NCBI RefSeq assembly: GCF_014649115.1
Contig: NZ_BMSK01000022.1
Coordinates: 1-64,000, forward strand
Length of the DNA stretch: 64,000 nt
Direction of reading: 5' to 3'
Source of the DNA: Streptomyces eurythermus
GTDB taxonomy: Bacteria > Actinomycetota > Actinomycetes > Streptomycetales > Streptomycetaceae
The notes beneath the pieces were generated by a model, which worked only from the letters and a program-made list of their open reading frames with translations, made no database searches and was not told the origin of the DNA. A program made the translations under genes and the position numbers. Positions 24,802-36,211 of the stretch are shown here, piece after piece; the stretch's first letter is position 1, and each line of letters starts with the position of its first letter.

Positions 24802-26040
24802 TCACGGCACCCCCAGCTCGAACAGGGCGTACCCGGCGTACGAGCCGGAGGCCAGCGCCGCGATGCCCAGCAGCGTGCACAGCACCGACAGGCTCAGCCG
24901 GCGCAGCGCGACCGCGAGCGGCACGAACAGCGGGAAGCAGGGCAGCAGATAGCGGGAGATGTTGGCGACGATCTGCTGGCTGCCGAGGACCAGGACCAGT
25001 GTGATCACGGTGTACAGGACCAGCACCGCCGGCGGGCGCAGCCGCAGCAGCAGCGGCAGCAGCGCGCAGACCAGCAGGATGACGCCGACCGAGATGACGT
25101 CCGTGAACGGGTAGGCGAAGAGGTAGTCGAACTTGCCGACGGGCACGGACGTCAGCACGTCCAGGGTCTGCTTGCCGTAGTCGAAGCTGTGCGCCCAGGC
25201 ACCCGACTGGAGCTTGAAGTAGCCGCCCAGGTCGCCCATGCGGTTGCCGACCCACAGCAGATAGCCGAGGAGCCCGAGCGGGGCCAGGGCCATGGCCAGC
25301 ACCGGGCGCAGCACCCCGTCCTCCCGGCGGCGCAGGGACAGCAGCGCGGACACGCAGAGCGCGGCGATGAGCGCGCCGGCGGTGGGCCGGTTCAGCCCGG
25401 CCGCGAAGGTGAGCACCCCGGCGGTGAGCCAGCGCCGGGCGAGCACGGCATGGCAGGCCCAGGCCGCCAGGGCCACGTACAGGGAGTCGGAGTAGACCGC
25501 CCACTCCACGCCCGAGCCCGGCCACACCGCCCACAGCCCGGCCGCCGCGAGCCCGGCGCGCCGGCCGCCGAACCGCTCGGCGACGGCGTAGATGCCGAGG
25601 GCGGCGGCGAAGGAGGCGACGATGGAGACCAGCAGCCCGGCGCCGTAGGAGCCGAGGCCGGTGACCGACGAGGTCCCCCGCATCAGCGCCGGGTAGAGCG
25701 GGAAGAACGCCGCCGAGTTGCCCTCCAGCGTGATGAGGCCTGTGGCGCCCGGGACCGGGACCAGCTTCGGGTCGTAGCCGTGCAGCGCGATCTGCTGGTA
25801 CCACCAGCCGTCCCAGGTGGCCAGCACGTCCCAGGCGTGCGCGCCGCCGCCGAACCGGGGGTGCTTGGTGCGGTAGTCCCCGGTGGAGGACAGCAGGTAC
25901 ATGAAGGAGCAGAAGCCGGCCAGCTTCAGGGTGCCGAACAGGGCGAGGACCGGGCCGTGGCGGCGGGCGGCGGCCCGCAGCCGGGAGTCCGGCGCGGCCT
26001 CGGTGTCCGGCGTCCCTATGCCGGGCAGGGTCGCGGTCAC
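24802..26040 (-). CDS. PIG-V-like membrane glycosyltransferase
   Basis: A 412-residue polytopic membrane protein with about 9-10 hydrophobic segments. The family mark is WDGWWYQQIALHGYD (about residues 70-85), the loop with the catalytic Asp in PIG-V/GT-C mannosyltransferases; WAVWPGSGVEWAVYSDSLY follows. Such enzymes use polyprenyl-phosphate sugars on the outer face of the membrane. The GTG start overlaps the stop of the GT2 gene (GTGA), so the two are coupled: the GT2 makes the lipid-linked sugar and this protein transfers it. The acceptor is unknown. Confidence 0.83.
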   Translation of the reverse strand: MTATLPGIGTPDTEAAPDSRLRAAARRHGPVLALFGTLKLAGFCSFMYLLSSTGDYRTKHPRFGGGAHAWDVLATWDGWWYQQIALHGYDPKLVPVPGATGLITLEGNSAAFFPLYPALMRGTSSVTGLGSYGAGLLVSIVASFAAALGIYAVAERFGGRRAGLAAAGLWAVWPGSGVEWAVYSDSLYVALAAWACHAVLARRWLTAGVLTFAAGLNRPTAGALIAALCVSALLSLRRREDGVLRPVLAMALAPLGLLGYLLWVGNRMGDLGGYFKLQSGAWAHSFDYGKQTLDVLTSVPVGKFDYLFAYPFTDVISVGVILLVCALLPLLLRLRPPAVLVLYTVITLVLVLGSQQIVANISRYLLPCFPLFVPLAVALRRLSLSVLCTLLGIAALASGSYAGYALFELGVP

Positions 26041-26870
26041 CGGACCACCGGCCCCGGGCGGCGGGCCAGGGTGCGCCGCATCCGGACGATCCCGCGCAGG
26101 TCCGCCAGCGCGGTGGCGACCAGGTCCACGCTGCTGTCCGGGTCGTCGACCCAGTCCACCGGCACCTCGTGGATCCTGAGGCCCGCCCGCTCGGCGAGCA
26201 CCAGCAGCTCGGTGTCGAAGAACCACTCCCCGTCCCGCACCAGCGGCAGCAGCCGCTCGGCCGTCTCGCGCCGGACCGCCTTGAAACCGCACTGGGCGTC
26301 GGAGAAGCCCACTGCGAGCGTGCAGCGCAGCAGGACGTTGTAGCAGCGGGAGATGACCTCGCGCTTGGTGCCGCGCACCACCCGCGACCCCGGTGCCAGC
26401 CGGGTGCCGATCGCCAGGTCGGAGTGGCCCGAGATCAGCGGGGCGACCAGCGGCAGCAGCGCGGCCAGCCCGGTGGACAGGTCCACGTCGAGGTAGGCCA
26501 GCACGGGCGCCCGGGACCCGGACCAGGCGGCCCGCAGGGCCCGGCCCCGGCCCTTCTCCGGCAGCCGCAGCGAGGTCACCTCGTCCAGTTCGGCGGCCAG
26601 CCGGGCGGCGATGTCCGGGGTTCCGTCGGTGCTGGCGTTGTCGGCGATGGTGATCCGGAACGGATAGGGGAAGGTGTCCCGCAGATGTGTGTGCAGCCGC
26701 CGGACGTTGGGCTCGAGGTCCTTCTCCTCGTTGTACACCGGCACGGCCACGTCCAGGACCGGCTCGGCGGCCTCGTGGGCCGCCGGCAGCGGGGCGGGCC
26801 GGGGTATCCGGCGGAAGGCCGGCTTGCCGGCGGGCTGCCGGCTCGGCCGGCTGGATCGGATGTGCGTCAC
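26037..26870 (-). CDS. Polyprenol-phosphate sugar synthase-like GT2
   Basis: A 277-residue family 2 glycosyltransferase: VAVPVYNEEKDLEPNVRRL, ITIADNASTDGTPDIA, AYLDVDLSTGL (the DxD metal site) and FSDAQCGFKAVRRE, the last typical of dolichyl/polyprenyl-phosphate mannose or glucose synthases. The N-terminal 40 residues are basic and Pro-rich without a membrane segment, and no C-terminal membrane helices are present, so it is a soluble or peripheral enzyme. Start GTG 26868-26870. Confidence 0.85.
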   Translation of the reverse strand: MTHIRSSRPSRQPAGKPAFRRIPRPAPLPAAHEAAEPVLDVAVPVYNEEKDLEPNVRRLHTHLRDTFPYPFRITIADNASTDGTPDIAARLAAELDEVTSLRLPEKGRGRALRAAWSGSRAPVLAYLDVDLSTGLAALLPLVAPLISGHSDLAIGTRLAPGSRVVRGTKREVISRCYNVLLRCTLAVGFSDAQCGFKAVRRETAERLLPLVRDGEWFFDTELLVLAERAGLRIHEVPVDWVDDPDSSVDLVATALADLRGIVRMRRTLARRPGPVVR

Positions 26871-26939
26871 ATGAACCCCGTTTGTCTCTGGTCGGTCGGG
26901 TGTGCCGGGGGCACACCGGGGCGGGCGGAGGGTCGAGGG

Positions 26940-27461
26940 CTAGCCGGTGGCCGTCGCCGACGGTGTTCCGGCGGGCTCGGTCACGGGCGTGGTGGCCGGT
27001 GGCGTGGTACCGCCGTGGTCCCGGCCGGTGGCCGTGGCGAACTGCGGCTCGTGGGTGGCCGTGGGCGGCAGGGAAGTGCTCGAGGTGTCTTCCGGGGGCG
27101 CGGAGTCGGCGGTGTCCGTCGGCGTCATGGACGGCGAGGACGGCGTGTGGTCCGGTGACCGCGACGGCGGCTCGGACACCGAGGCACCGGGTGCCGGCGT
27201 CGTGGTCGGCGTCGGCGCCGGACTGGACGCGGGCCGCGGCGGCGCGGCCGGGCGGTCGTCGGTGGGGCCGTGCGGCCACAGCGTCAGCGCCAGGCCGAGC
27301 CCGGCCCCCGCCAGCACATAGCCGGCGGCCCGGCGCGCCGCGCGCGCCCGGCGCCGGGCGCGCACCCCGGCGCGCAGCGCCTCCCGGTGCCGGGGCTCGA
27401 AGGGCACCGGCTCCGGGTCCTGCCGCAGCAGCCCGGCCAGCCGCCGTTCGAAGTGGTCCAT
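26940..27461 (-). CDS. Membrane protein, probable anti-sigma partner
   Basis: A 173-residue protein with a cytoplasmic Arg-rich region (FERRLAGLLRQDPEPVPFEP), one membrane helix (AGYVLAGAGLGLALTLWP, about residues 46-63) and a long extracellular Pro/Thr/Ser-rich low-complexity tail. No zinc HxxxCxxC motif is seen. It starts 9 nt after the sigma factor stop, behind GTGAGGAAG, which suggests it holds or senses for that sigma factor. The role is inferred from operon position and topology. Confidence 0.65.
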   Translation of the reverse strand: MDHFERRLAGLLRQDPEPVPFEPRHREALRAGVRARRRARAARRAAGYVLAGAGLGLALTLWPHGPTDDRPAAPPRPASSPAPTPTTTPAPGASVSEPPSRSPDHTPSSPSMTPTDTADSAPPEDTSSTSLPPTATHEPQFATATGRDHGGTTPPATTPVTEPAGTPSATATG

Positions 27462-27470
27462 GTTTCTTCC

Positions 27471-27977
27471 TCACCCCACCGGCTCGATGACGTCGGCCAG
27501 CAGCCGGCGCAGCCGGGCCACCCCGCGCGCGGCGTGGGACCGGGCCGTGCCCACCGGGCAGCCCAGCGCCTCGGCGACCTGCCGGTCGGGCAGGTCCTGG
27601 TAGTAGCGCAGCACCACGGCGGCCCGCTGGCGCGGGGGCAGTTCGGCGAGCGCCGCCTCCAACCGGGACCGTTCGGCGACGGTCGCCGACAGGTCCCCGG
27701 CCGCCGCCGTCTCCGGCAGCTCCTCCACGGGCCGCTCGCCCCACCAGCGACGGCGGGCCGAGCGGGCCGCGGCCCGCGCGAGCACCTTGCGCACATAGGC
27801 CTCCGGTGCCTCGTCGGCGACCTTCGGCCAGACGAACCACAGCTTGACCAAGGACTCCTGCAACAGGTCCTCGGCCCGGTGCCGGTCGCCCCCGGTGAGC
27901 AGACGGGCCAGATGGAACAACACCGACCAGCGGGCCGCCACGAACGCGTCGTACTCACCGGCCCTGGCCTGCTCCAT
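27471..27977 (-). CDS. SigE-family ECF-type RNA polymerase sigma factor
   Basis: A 168-residue sigma factor. Region 2 is EYDAFVAARWSVLFHLARLL through DLLQESLVKLWFVWP; region 4 is LAELPPRQRAAVVLRYYQDL with the recognition helix CPVGTARSHAARGVARLR. The layout and spacing match the actinobacterial SigE (SigE70) subfamily. ATG 27975-27977 gives the normal N-terminus; GTG 27981-27983 is an alternative. It is co-transcribed with the membrane protein that follows. Confidence 0.88.
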   Translation of the reverse strand: MEQARAGEYDAFVAARWSVLFHLARLLTGGDRHRAEDLLQESLVKLWFVWPKVADEAPEAYVRKVLARAAARSARRRWWGERPVEELPETAAAGDLSATVAERSRLEAALAELPPRQRAAVVLRYYQDLPDRQVAEALGCPVGTARSHAARGVARLRRLLADVIEPVG

Positions 27978-28183
27978 CCCCACGGTCCCCGTTCTCGCCG
28001 GCTGTCCACACCAGGAGAAAGGCCCTGGACCCCCGCCCGCGCTGCACTCGACGGGCGTGATCCGCGTCACGCACAGCCGGCACACAGGCCCCGCGCAGTG
28101 TCACACAGGCCCCTGACCGGCTCGGAACCGTGCCCTCGGGACGGCTCAGGCGCCCCGCAATGCCACGGAGTGGTCGGCCCGGC

Positions 28184-30427
<2,244 letters not shown>

Positions 30428-30590
30428 TGTCGGCCCCTCTTCCCGGCGGCTCGTCCGTGGCCCGGACGCGGGCGCCGGGGTGTCCGCCCGCGTCCGCGGC
30501 TCCCCGTCGTGCCCGTCCTTCCCTCTGTTCTGCCCAGCGGGTGGCTCGCACTCACGTTTCCCCGGGGCGTGCCCGGTCGTTGGGACCCGT

Positions 30591-31814
30591 GTGAGGCACG
30601 CAACTGGACGCGCACGGCGCGCGGGGGCCGCGCTGGCCGCCGTACTGACATGGGCGGGGCTGCTCGCGGGCTGCTCCGCCGACGGCCCGGGACCGCTGGG
30701 CATGGGCGGGACACGGGGGGATTCCCCGGCCCCCGAGGACGTCATCCGGGTGACCCCCGCCGACGGGAGCCGGGCCGTACGCCCGGACGAGCGGCTGCGG
30801 ATCCAGGTGCCCGGCGGGCGCCTGGAGAAGGTGACGGTCGTCAAGGAGCAGGACGCGCGGGTGGAGCCGGTGCCCGGGCGGATCGGCGCCGACGGGGTGA
30901 CCTGGCGCCCCGACGAGGCACGGCTGGCGCTCGCCGCCCGGTACACCGTCGACGTGGTGGCGCTGGACGCCCGGGGCCACCGCTCGGCCCGGCACACCGC
31001 CTTCACCACCCACGTCCCCGACGAACGGTTCATCGCCTACGTCACCCCGGAGAACCGTGCCACCGTCGGCACCGGGATGATCGTCTCGCTCTCCTTCAGC
31101 CGGGAGATCACCGACCGGGCCGCCGTCGAGCGCGCCGTGAAGGTCACCGCCCGGCCGCCGGTCGAGATCCGCCCGCACTGGTTCGGCAAGGACCGTCTGG
31201 ACTTCCGCCCGGAGCGGTACTGGAAGCCCGGCACCGAGGTCACCGTGGACCTCGGCCTGCGCGACGTGGAGGGCGCTCGGGGCGTGTACGGCCTCCAGGA
31301 CAAGACGGTGACCTTCACCGTCGGCCGCGGCCAGGTCTCCGTGGTCGACGCGGCCCGGCACATGATGGAGGTGCGGCGCGACGGGGTGCTGCTGGCCACC
31401 GTCCCCATCACCGCGGGCGCCCCCCAACACCCCACCTACAACGGCAGGATGGTGGTGATGGACATGCTGGAGGTCACCCGCATGAACAGCCGCACGGTCG
31501 GCTTCGGCGGCGAGTACGACATCCCCGACGTCCCGCACGCCATGAAGCTCACCGACTCCGGCACCTTCCTGCACGGCAACTACTGGGCCCCGGACGCCCC
31601 CGGGACGGTGAACGTCAGCCACGGCTGCGTCGGCCTGCGGGACGTCAAGGGCGGTGGTTCGGACACCCCGGCGGGCTGGTTCTTCGACCGCAGCCTCGTC
31701 GGCGACGTCATCGAGGTCGTCCACAGCAAGGACAAGACGGTCGCCCCGGACAACGGCCTCGGCGGCTGGAACATGGACTGGAAGGACTGGACGGCGGGCA
31801 CCGCGGTGAAGTGA
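30591..31814 (+). CDS. L,D-transpeptidase lipoprotein (first copy)
   Basis: A 407-residue lipoprotein with signal LLAGC (lipidated Cys28). Two Ig-like domains (about residues 50-240; FIAYVTPENRATVGTGMIVSLSF) precede a YkuD catalytic domain with HGNYW and SHGCVGLRD (Cys346), so it makes 3-3 cross-links in peptidoglycan or attaches proteins to it. This is the Ig-Ig-YkuD layout of actinobacterial Ldt enzymes. The GTG 30591 start gives the shortest complete lipoprotein signal; no strong ribosome site is seen. It diverges from glgX and is followed by a close paralogue. Confidence 0.9.
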   Translation: MRHATGRARRAGAALAAVLTWAGLLAGCSADGPGPLGMGGTRGDSPAPEDVIRVTPADGSRAVRPDERLRIQVPGGRLEKVTVVKEQDARVEPVPGRIGADGVTWRPDEARLALAARYTVDVVALDARGHRSARHTAFTTHVPDERFIAYVTPENRATVGTGMIVSLSFSREITDRAAVERAVKVTARPPVEIRPHWFGKDRLDFRPERYWKPGTEVTVDLGLRDVEGARGVYGLQDKTVTFTVGRGQVSVVDAARHMMEVRRDGVLLATVPITAGAPQHPTYNGRMVVMDMLEVTRMNSRTVGFGGEYDIPDVPHAMKLTDSGTFLHGNYWAPDAPGTVNVSHGCVGLRDVKGGGSDTPAGWFFDRSLVGDVIEVVHSKDKTVAPDNGLGGWNMDWKDWTAGTAVK

Positions 31815-31985
31815 CGGCCGGTGAGGGGGGGCACCCGGCGGCCGAGGTGCAGGTCACGGGGGAAAATCGCGACGGAACGGTGACGTTCGCCCCGCGCCCG
31901 GCGCGCATCCAGGCAGTTAATATGCGCGCACATAAGTGGTGGGGAGCGGGCCGGGGACGACCTGGTCCGGCGAGGGGAGAACAAC

Positions 31986-33215
31986 TTGAACATGCGGCCT
32001 GTAGCGGGGGCGTCGACTCGGGGGCGGCGGGGCCGTAGGGGACTGGTGCTGATAGCCGGGGCCCTGGTGCTGTCGCTCGCCGCGTGCGGCGGAGGCGGAG
32101 ACTCCGGGGCCGGTTCCGGCAAGGGGAAGGGCGCGGGGGACGGGAAGGAGGCGCAGTCCACGGCCGCGGTGAGCATCGCGCCCAAGGCCGGCGCCACCGG
32201 CGTGGACACCAGCGGTGCCCTCAAGGTCGGCGTCACCCAGGGCAAGCTGACCGAGGTCACCGTCAAGGACGAGAAGGGCACGAGGGTCGAGGGCGCCATC
32301 GGCGCGGGCGGCGCGACCTGGACGCCGTCGACCCATCTGGCCGCCGGCACCAAGTACTCGGTGCACGCGGTCGCCGAGGACTCCGCGGGCCGCCGGGCCG
32401 CCGAGGACTCCACGTTCACCACGCTGACCCCGAAGAACACCTTCATGGGCTACTTCACGCCCGAGGACGGCTCCACCGTCGGCGTCGGCATGCCGTTCTC
32501 CATACGCTTCACCCGGGGCATCACGCACCCCGAGGACGTCGAGAAGGCCATCCGCGTCAAGACCGAGCCCGCCGTGGAGGTCGAGGGCCACTGGTTCGGC
32601 AACGACCGCCTGGACTTCCGCCCCGAGAAGTACTGGAAGCCCGGCACCAAGGTCACCGTCGACCTCTACCTGGACGGCGTCGAGGGCCGCGACGGCGTCT
32701 ACGGCAAGCAGCGCAAGACCGTGAGGTTCACCATCGGCCGCAACCAGGTCTCCATCGTGGACGCGGCCAAGCACACGATGAAGGTCACCCAGGACGGCAA
32801 GGTCGTCAAGACCATCCCGGTCACCACCGGCAAGCCCGGCTACGACACCTGGAACGGCCAGATGGTCATGAGCGAGAAGCTCACCGTCACCCGCATGAAC
32901 GGCGAGACCGTCGGCTACGGCGGCGAGTACGACATCAAGGACGTCCCGCACGCCATCCGCCTGACCACCTCCGGCACCTTCCTGCATGGCAACTACTGGG
33001 GCGGCGGCGCCTTCGGCAACTACAACGCCAGCCACGGCTGCGTGGGCCTGCGCGACGTGCGCGGCGGCTACGACAGCTCCGTCCCGGCGGCCTGGTTCTT
33101 CAACCACTCGATCGTCGGTGACGTGGTGATCGTCAAGAACTCCCACGACCGCACGGTGGCCCCGGACAACGGCCTCAACGGCTGGAACATGTCCTGGGCG
33201 GAATGGAAGAAGTGA
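31986..33215 (+). CDS. L,D-transpeptidase lipoprotein (second copy)
   Basis: A 409-residue paralogue of the preceding gene: lipobox SLAAC (Cys34), a Gly/Ser/Lys linker, two Ig-like domains (FMGYFTPEDGSTVGVGMPFS) and a YkuD domain with HGNYW and SHGCVGLRD (Cys352). It has a better signal and more Lys than the first copy. TTG 31986 sits 6 nt after GGAG; ATG 31992 is an equally possible start. Tandem Ldt genes give redundancy in 3-3 cross-linking. A perfect terminator follows. Confidence 0.9.
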   Translation: MNMRPVAGASTRGRRGRRGLVLIAGALVLSLAACGGGGDSGAGSGKGKGAGDGKEAQSTAAVSIAPKAGATGVDTSGALKVGVTQGKLTEVTVKDEKGTRVEGAIGAGGATWTPSTHLAAGTKYSVHAVAEDSAGRRAAEDSTFTTLTPKNTFMGYFTPEDGSTVGVGMPFSIRFTRGITHPEDVEKAIRVKTEPAVEVEGHWFGNDRLDFRPEKYWKPGTKVTVDLYLDGVEGRDGVYGKQRKTVRFTIGRNQVSIVDAAKHTMKVTQDGKVVKTIPVTTGKPGYDTWNGQMVMSEKLTVTRMNGETVGYGGEYDIKDVPHAIRLTTSGTFLHGNYWGGGAFGNYNASHGCVGLRDVRGGYDSSVPAAWFFNHSIVGDVVIVKNSHDRTVAPDNGLNGWNMSWAEWKK

Positions 33216-33229
33216 CCTTCGACCGACCC

Positions 33230-33268
33230 GACGGGCCCGGTGCTGTGACCTACGGCACCGGGCCCGTC
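33230..33268 (+). terminator. Strong terminator after the L,D-transpeptidase genes
   Basis: Perfect 14-bp stem: GACGGGCCCGGTGC (33230-33243) and GCACCGGGCCCGTC (33255-33268), loop of 11 nt, 14 nt past the stop. Confidence 0.85.
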
Positions 33269-33296
33269 CCCGTTAGTGCCCGTTAACCTGACCCCC

Positions 33297-34064
33297 ATGA
33301 CCGTCACTCTCGAAGTCGCCGAAGGCGTCGGCACCCTGCGGCTGGACCGGCCGCCGATGAACGCGCTGGACATCGCCACCCAGGACCGGCTGAAGGAACT
33401 GGCCGAAGACGCCGGCCGCCGGGACGAGGTACGCGCCGTGGTCGTCTACGGCGGCGAGCGGGTGTTCGCGGCGGGCGCGGACATCAAGGAGATGCAGGAC
33501 ATGGACCACGCCGGGATGATCCGGCGCGCCCGTGCCCTCCAGGACGCCTTCACCGCCGTCGCCCGCATCCCCAAGCCCGTCGTCGCCGCCGTCACCGGCT
33601 ACGCGCTCGGCGGCGGCTGCGAACTGGCCCTGTGCGCGGACTACCGCATCGCCGCCGACAACGCCAAGCTCGGCCAGCCCGAGATCCTGCTCGGGCTGAT
33701 CCCGGGCGCCGGCGGCACCCAGCGGCTGCCCCGGCTGATCGGCCCCTCCCGGGCCAAGGACCTCATCTTCACGGGCCGTCAGGTGGGGGCCGAGGAGGCC
33801 CTGGCGATCGGCCTGGTGGACCGGGTCGTCCCGGCCGCCGAAGTGTACGAGCAGGCGCACGCCTGGGCCGCCCGGCTCGCCAAGGGCCCGGCGATCGCGC
33901 TGCGCGCGGCCAAGGAGTCGGTCGACACCGGCCTGGAGACCGACATCGACACCGGGCTCGCCGTGGAACGGAACTGGTTCGCGGGCCTGTTCGCCACCGA
34001 GGACCGCGAGCGGGGCATGCGCAGCTTCGTGGAGGAGGGGCCCGGCAAGGCGAAGTTCGTCTGA
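33297..34064 (+). CDS. Enoyl-CoA hydratase/isomerase family protein
   Basis: A 255-residue crotonase-fold enzyme: RLDRPPMNALD, FAAGADIKEM (oxyanion loop), VAAVTGYALGGGCELALCAD (second oxyanion Gly) and PEILLGLIPGAGGTQRLPRLIG with the hydratase Glu. It adds water to enoyl-CoA in fatty-acid breakdown or a related pathway. The start is ATG 33297, only a few nt after a TAACCT hexamer at 33284-33289, so the transcript may be nearly leaderless. Single gene behind the terminator. Confidence 0.9.
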   Translation: MTVTLEVAEGVGTLRLDRPPMNALDIATQDRLKELAEDAGRRDEVRAVVVYGGERVFAAGADIKEMQDMDHAGMIRRARALQDAFTAVARIPKPVVAAVTGYALGGGCELALCADYRIAADNAKLGQPEILLGLIPGAGGTQRLPRLIGPSRAKDLIFTGRQVGAEEALAIGLVDRVVPAAEVYEQAHAWAARLAKGPAIALRAAKESVDTGLETDIDTGLAVERNWFAGLFATEDRERGMRSFVEEGPGKAKFV

Positions 34065-34384
34065 CGGATCGGTGAACGGCCGGTGGTCCGGGCGTGTCCC
34101 GCTCCGCCGGCCCCGCCCGGGCCGCCGTCAGCTGACGCGTTGTCTGATTCCCGAGTCCCCCGTTGGGGCGGTTTGTGGGAGCCTTGGGGCAGCCCTGGAA
34201 CCGTGCCGCCGAGGGAGTCCGACGCTTGCCGGAAAGTGAGCCGTCGCCGCAGGTCAGCGGGGCCCTGTCGGACCTTTCCATGCCACCGGCATATGCTCCC
34301 GGCCAGGGCCGGATCGATGATGCCCGGCGGGGGTATTCCTTCGGAACGCCCCCCAAGACGGCTCCGGACGGCCATCATGGGGGC
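34065..34384. other. Gap before the RsbW-like gene
   Basis: This 320-nt stretch has an in-frame TTG at 34226, behind GAGGGAGT, that could extend the downstream protein by 53 residues, but its codon bias is weaker than in the main gene. Otherwise I see only promoter-type space. Confidence 0.3.
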
Positions 34385-34888
34385 ATGGCGGGGCTGGAGG
34401 GCAACGAACAGCCGCGGGGACACGGCCGCGCAGCCGCGGCACGCTGGTCGCCCGCGGTCACGGACGAACAAGCGCTCAAAGCGATCGAACTGTTCGGTGA
34501 CCCGACGGAGGCGGAGGTCCCGCTGCCGTCCCGCCCGGAATCCGCGGCCAGCGCCCGCCGGCTCGCACAGGTCGTGGTCCTCGACACCTGGCGGCTCAGC
34601 CCCCGACTGGCCGAGGACGCCGTACTGCTGGTGTCGGAACTCGTCGGCAACGCCGTACGGCACACCGGCGCCCGACTCTTCGGCCTGCGCATGCGGCGCC
34701 GCCCCGGCTGGATCCGGGTGGAGGTCCGCGACCCCTCGCGCGCCCTGCCCTGTCTGATGCCGGTCCAGGAGACCGATGTCAGCGGACGCGGACTGTTCCT
34801 CGTGGACAAGCTGTCCGACCGGTGGGGCGTGGACCTGCTGCCACGCGGCAAGACCACGTGGTTCGAGATGCGCGTCGCCGACCGGTAG
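34385..34888 (+). CDS. RsbW-like ATP-binding (HATPase) regulator
   Basis: A 167-residue single-domain HATPase: AEDAVLLVSELVGNAVRHTG is the N box (with Glu and Asn), VEVRDPS the G1 box and DVSGRGLFLVDKLSDRWGV the G2 box. Actinobacteria have many such proteins, usually anti-sigma or anti-anti-sigma kinases or orphan ATPases; no target is evident here. Start ATG 34385 begins the conserved MAGLEG-type N-terminus; TTG 34226 is the alternative. The C-terminus is followed by a decayed repeat tract. Confidence 0.82.
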   Translation: MAGLEGNEQPRGHGRAAAARWSPAVTDEQALKAIELFGDPTEAEVPLPSRPESAASARRLAQVVVLDTWRLSPRLAEDAVLLVSELVGNAVRHTGARLFGLRMRRRPGWIRVEVRDPSRALPCLMPVQETDVSGRGLFLVDKLSDRWGVDLLPRGKTTWFEMRVADR

Positions 34889-34947
34889 CCGCCGACGGCG
34901 AGCGCACCGCTTCCCGGGCCGACGGCCAGGCACCGCGGCTGCCCGGC

Positions 34948-35371
34948 CGCTACGGCTCCGAGCCGAACACCGTCGAACCCCGCACCGGCGCCGAGCCGAC
35001 TGCCATCGATCCCGGCACCGGCACCGGCATGAATGCCCGCGCCCTTCGCGCTGGCGCTGAGCTGACGGCTGTTGATCCCCGGCCCCGGCGCTGAGCCGAA
35101 CGCCGTCGGCCGTGGTGCCGGCGCTGAGCCGAACGCCGTGGGCCCCGGCGCTGAGCCGAATGCTCGCGATCCCCGTACTGGCGTCGAGCCGGATGCCGTC
35201 GATCCTCGTACCGGCGTGGAGCCGAGCGCCGTCGGCCCTCGCACCGGCGTGGAGCCGGATGCCGTCGAACCCCGCACGGGGGCCGAGCCGAGCCCCCGTG
35301 TCCTTCGCACCGGCACCGGTCTGAATGCCCGCGCCCTCCGCACCGGCGCTGAGCCAACGTCCGTTGATCCC
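34948..35371. repeat. Decayed 33-nt tandem repeat tract
   Basis: About twelve imperfect 33-nt units, for example 34981-35013, 35174-35206, 35207-35239 and 35240-35272. Each reads on the plus strand as an 11-residue unit of the type RTGVEPDAVDP. A phase slip (about 5 nt short) between 35080 and 35173 breaks the frame. It fills most of the 629-nt gap between the HATPase gene and the next GNAT gene. No real start is seen for it, so it looks like a dead coding repeat or minisatellite. Confidence 0.75.
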
Positions 35372-35517
35372 CGGCGCCGGGGACGAGCCGAGCGCCCGCG
35401 AGCTCCGTACCGGTGCCGAATTGGCCCGCGTCCAGGCCGGCGACGGCCCGCTCGGACTTATGACCAGCGTGAGGGAACCATCGCGTGGGCCGGGCCGCCC
35501 ACCCCCGGCCTACCCGG

Positions 35518-36159
35518 TCACACCGGCGCCCCGCGCTGAAGCAGCAGCTCCGCGCCCACCGGCCGGTATCCCGCCGCCTGGAACACCCGCAGAGCACGGG
35601 CGTTGCCCGGGGCGACCTGCGCCCACAGCGGCTCCCCGGCCAGCTGCCGGGCGGCGGTCACCAGCAGCCGCCCCAGCCCCCGGTGCCGGGCGCCGGCGTC
35701 CACCTCGACCGACACCTCCAGCCGCCCGGCGACCCCGCGCCCCAGCGTCAGCACCCCGCCGTCGGCGGCCCAGGCCCGCACCCCGTCCCGGCGCCGGCGG
35801 GCATAGGCGACCCGGGGATGCTCCGGGTGCTCGATCTCGCGCAGCGCGCACGGCGGCTCGCCCGGCAGCGGGTCGCCCACCAGCAACGCGTCGATCGTCT
35901 CGGCCGTGCGCCCGGTCCGGTCCAGCAGGGCCGTCAGGAAGCGCGGGCTCATCGACGCGGCCAGCGGGTCGGAGTCCACCGAACGCAGGGTCTCGTACAC
36001 CCAGTCCGGGTCCTCGTCGGTGAAGACGACCGTGTGCGCGGTGAAGGACAGCACTCCGGCGTCCCGGGGCGAGGGCTGCGGCAGCACCGTCGTGGCGCCG
36101 TCCGCCGGCGGGAAGCGGCCCGCCGCCGCCGCGTCGAGAATGTCCCGCAGAGTCTCCAC
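35518..36159 (-). CDS. GNAT family N-acetyltransferase
   Basis: A 213-residue protein. The C-terminal half is the GNAT fold (VSVEVDAGARHRGLGRLLVTAARQL, the acetyl-CoA loop R-x-x-G-x-G/R, then NARALRVFQAAGYRPVGAELLL). The N-terminal half (SFTAHTVVFTDEDPDWV) is less conserved. GTG 36157-36159 was preferred to upstream starts because GGAGGACGGGG precedes it. It diverges from the MerR gene across a 52-nt promoter and may be under the same regulator. Substrate unknown. Confidence 0.78.
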   Translation of the reverse strand: METLRDILDAAAAGRFPPADGATTVLPQPSPRDAGVLSFTAHTVVFTDEDPDWVYETLRSVDSDPLAASMSPRFLTALLDRTGRTAETIDALLVGDPLPGEPPCALREIEHPEHPRVAYARRRRDGVRAWAADGGVLTLGRGVAGRLEVSVEVDAGARHRGLGRLLVTAARQLAGEPLWAQVAPGNARALRVFQAAGYRPVGAELLLQRGAPV

Positions 36160-36173
36160 GTCCCCGTCCTCCC

Positions 36174-36205
36174 TTGAGTCTCCACCCACTGGAAGGCCCA
36201 GACTC
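36174..36205 (+). promoter_or_regulatory. MerR-type promoter (19-bp spacer, internal dyad)
   Basis: TTGAGT (36174-36179), a 19-bp spacer, CAGACT (36199-36204), and the inverted pair GAGTCT/AGACTC (36176-36181, 36200-36205). MerR-family promoters characteristically have an over-long spacer with a dyad inside. The MerR ATG lies 7 nt past CAGACT, so the transcript would be leaderless. Confidence 0.5.
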
Positions 36206-36211
36206 CCAGAC

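Noticed and set aside
34375..35343. Minus-strand frame through the repeat tract, with repeats of the type GSTPVRG
   Set aside because: Repeat composition opens every frame in part. No start with ribosome site or homology was seen; I report only the repeat.
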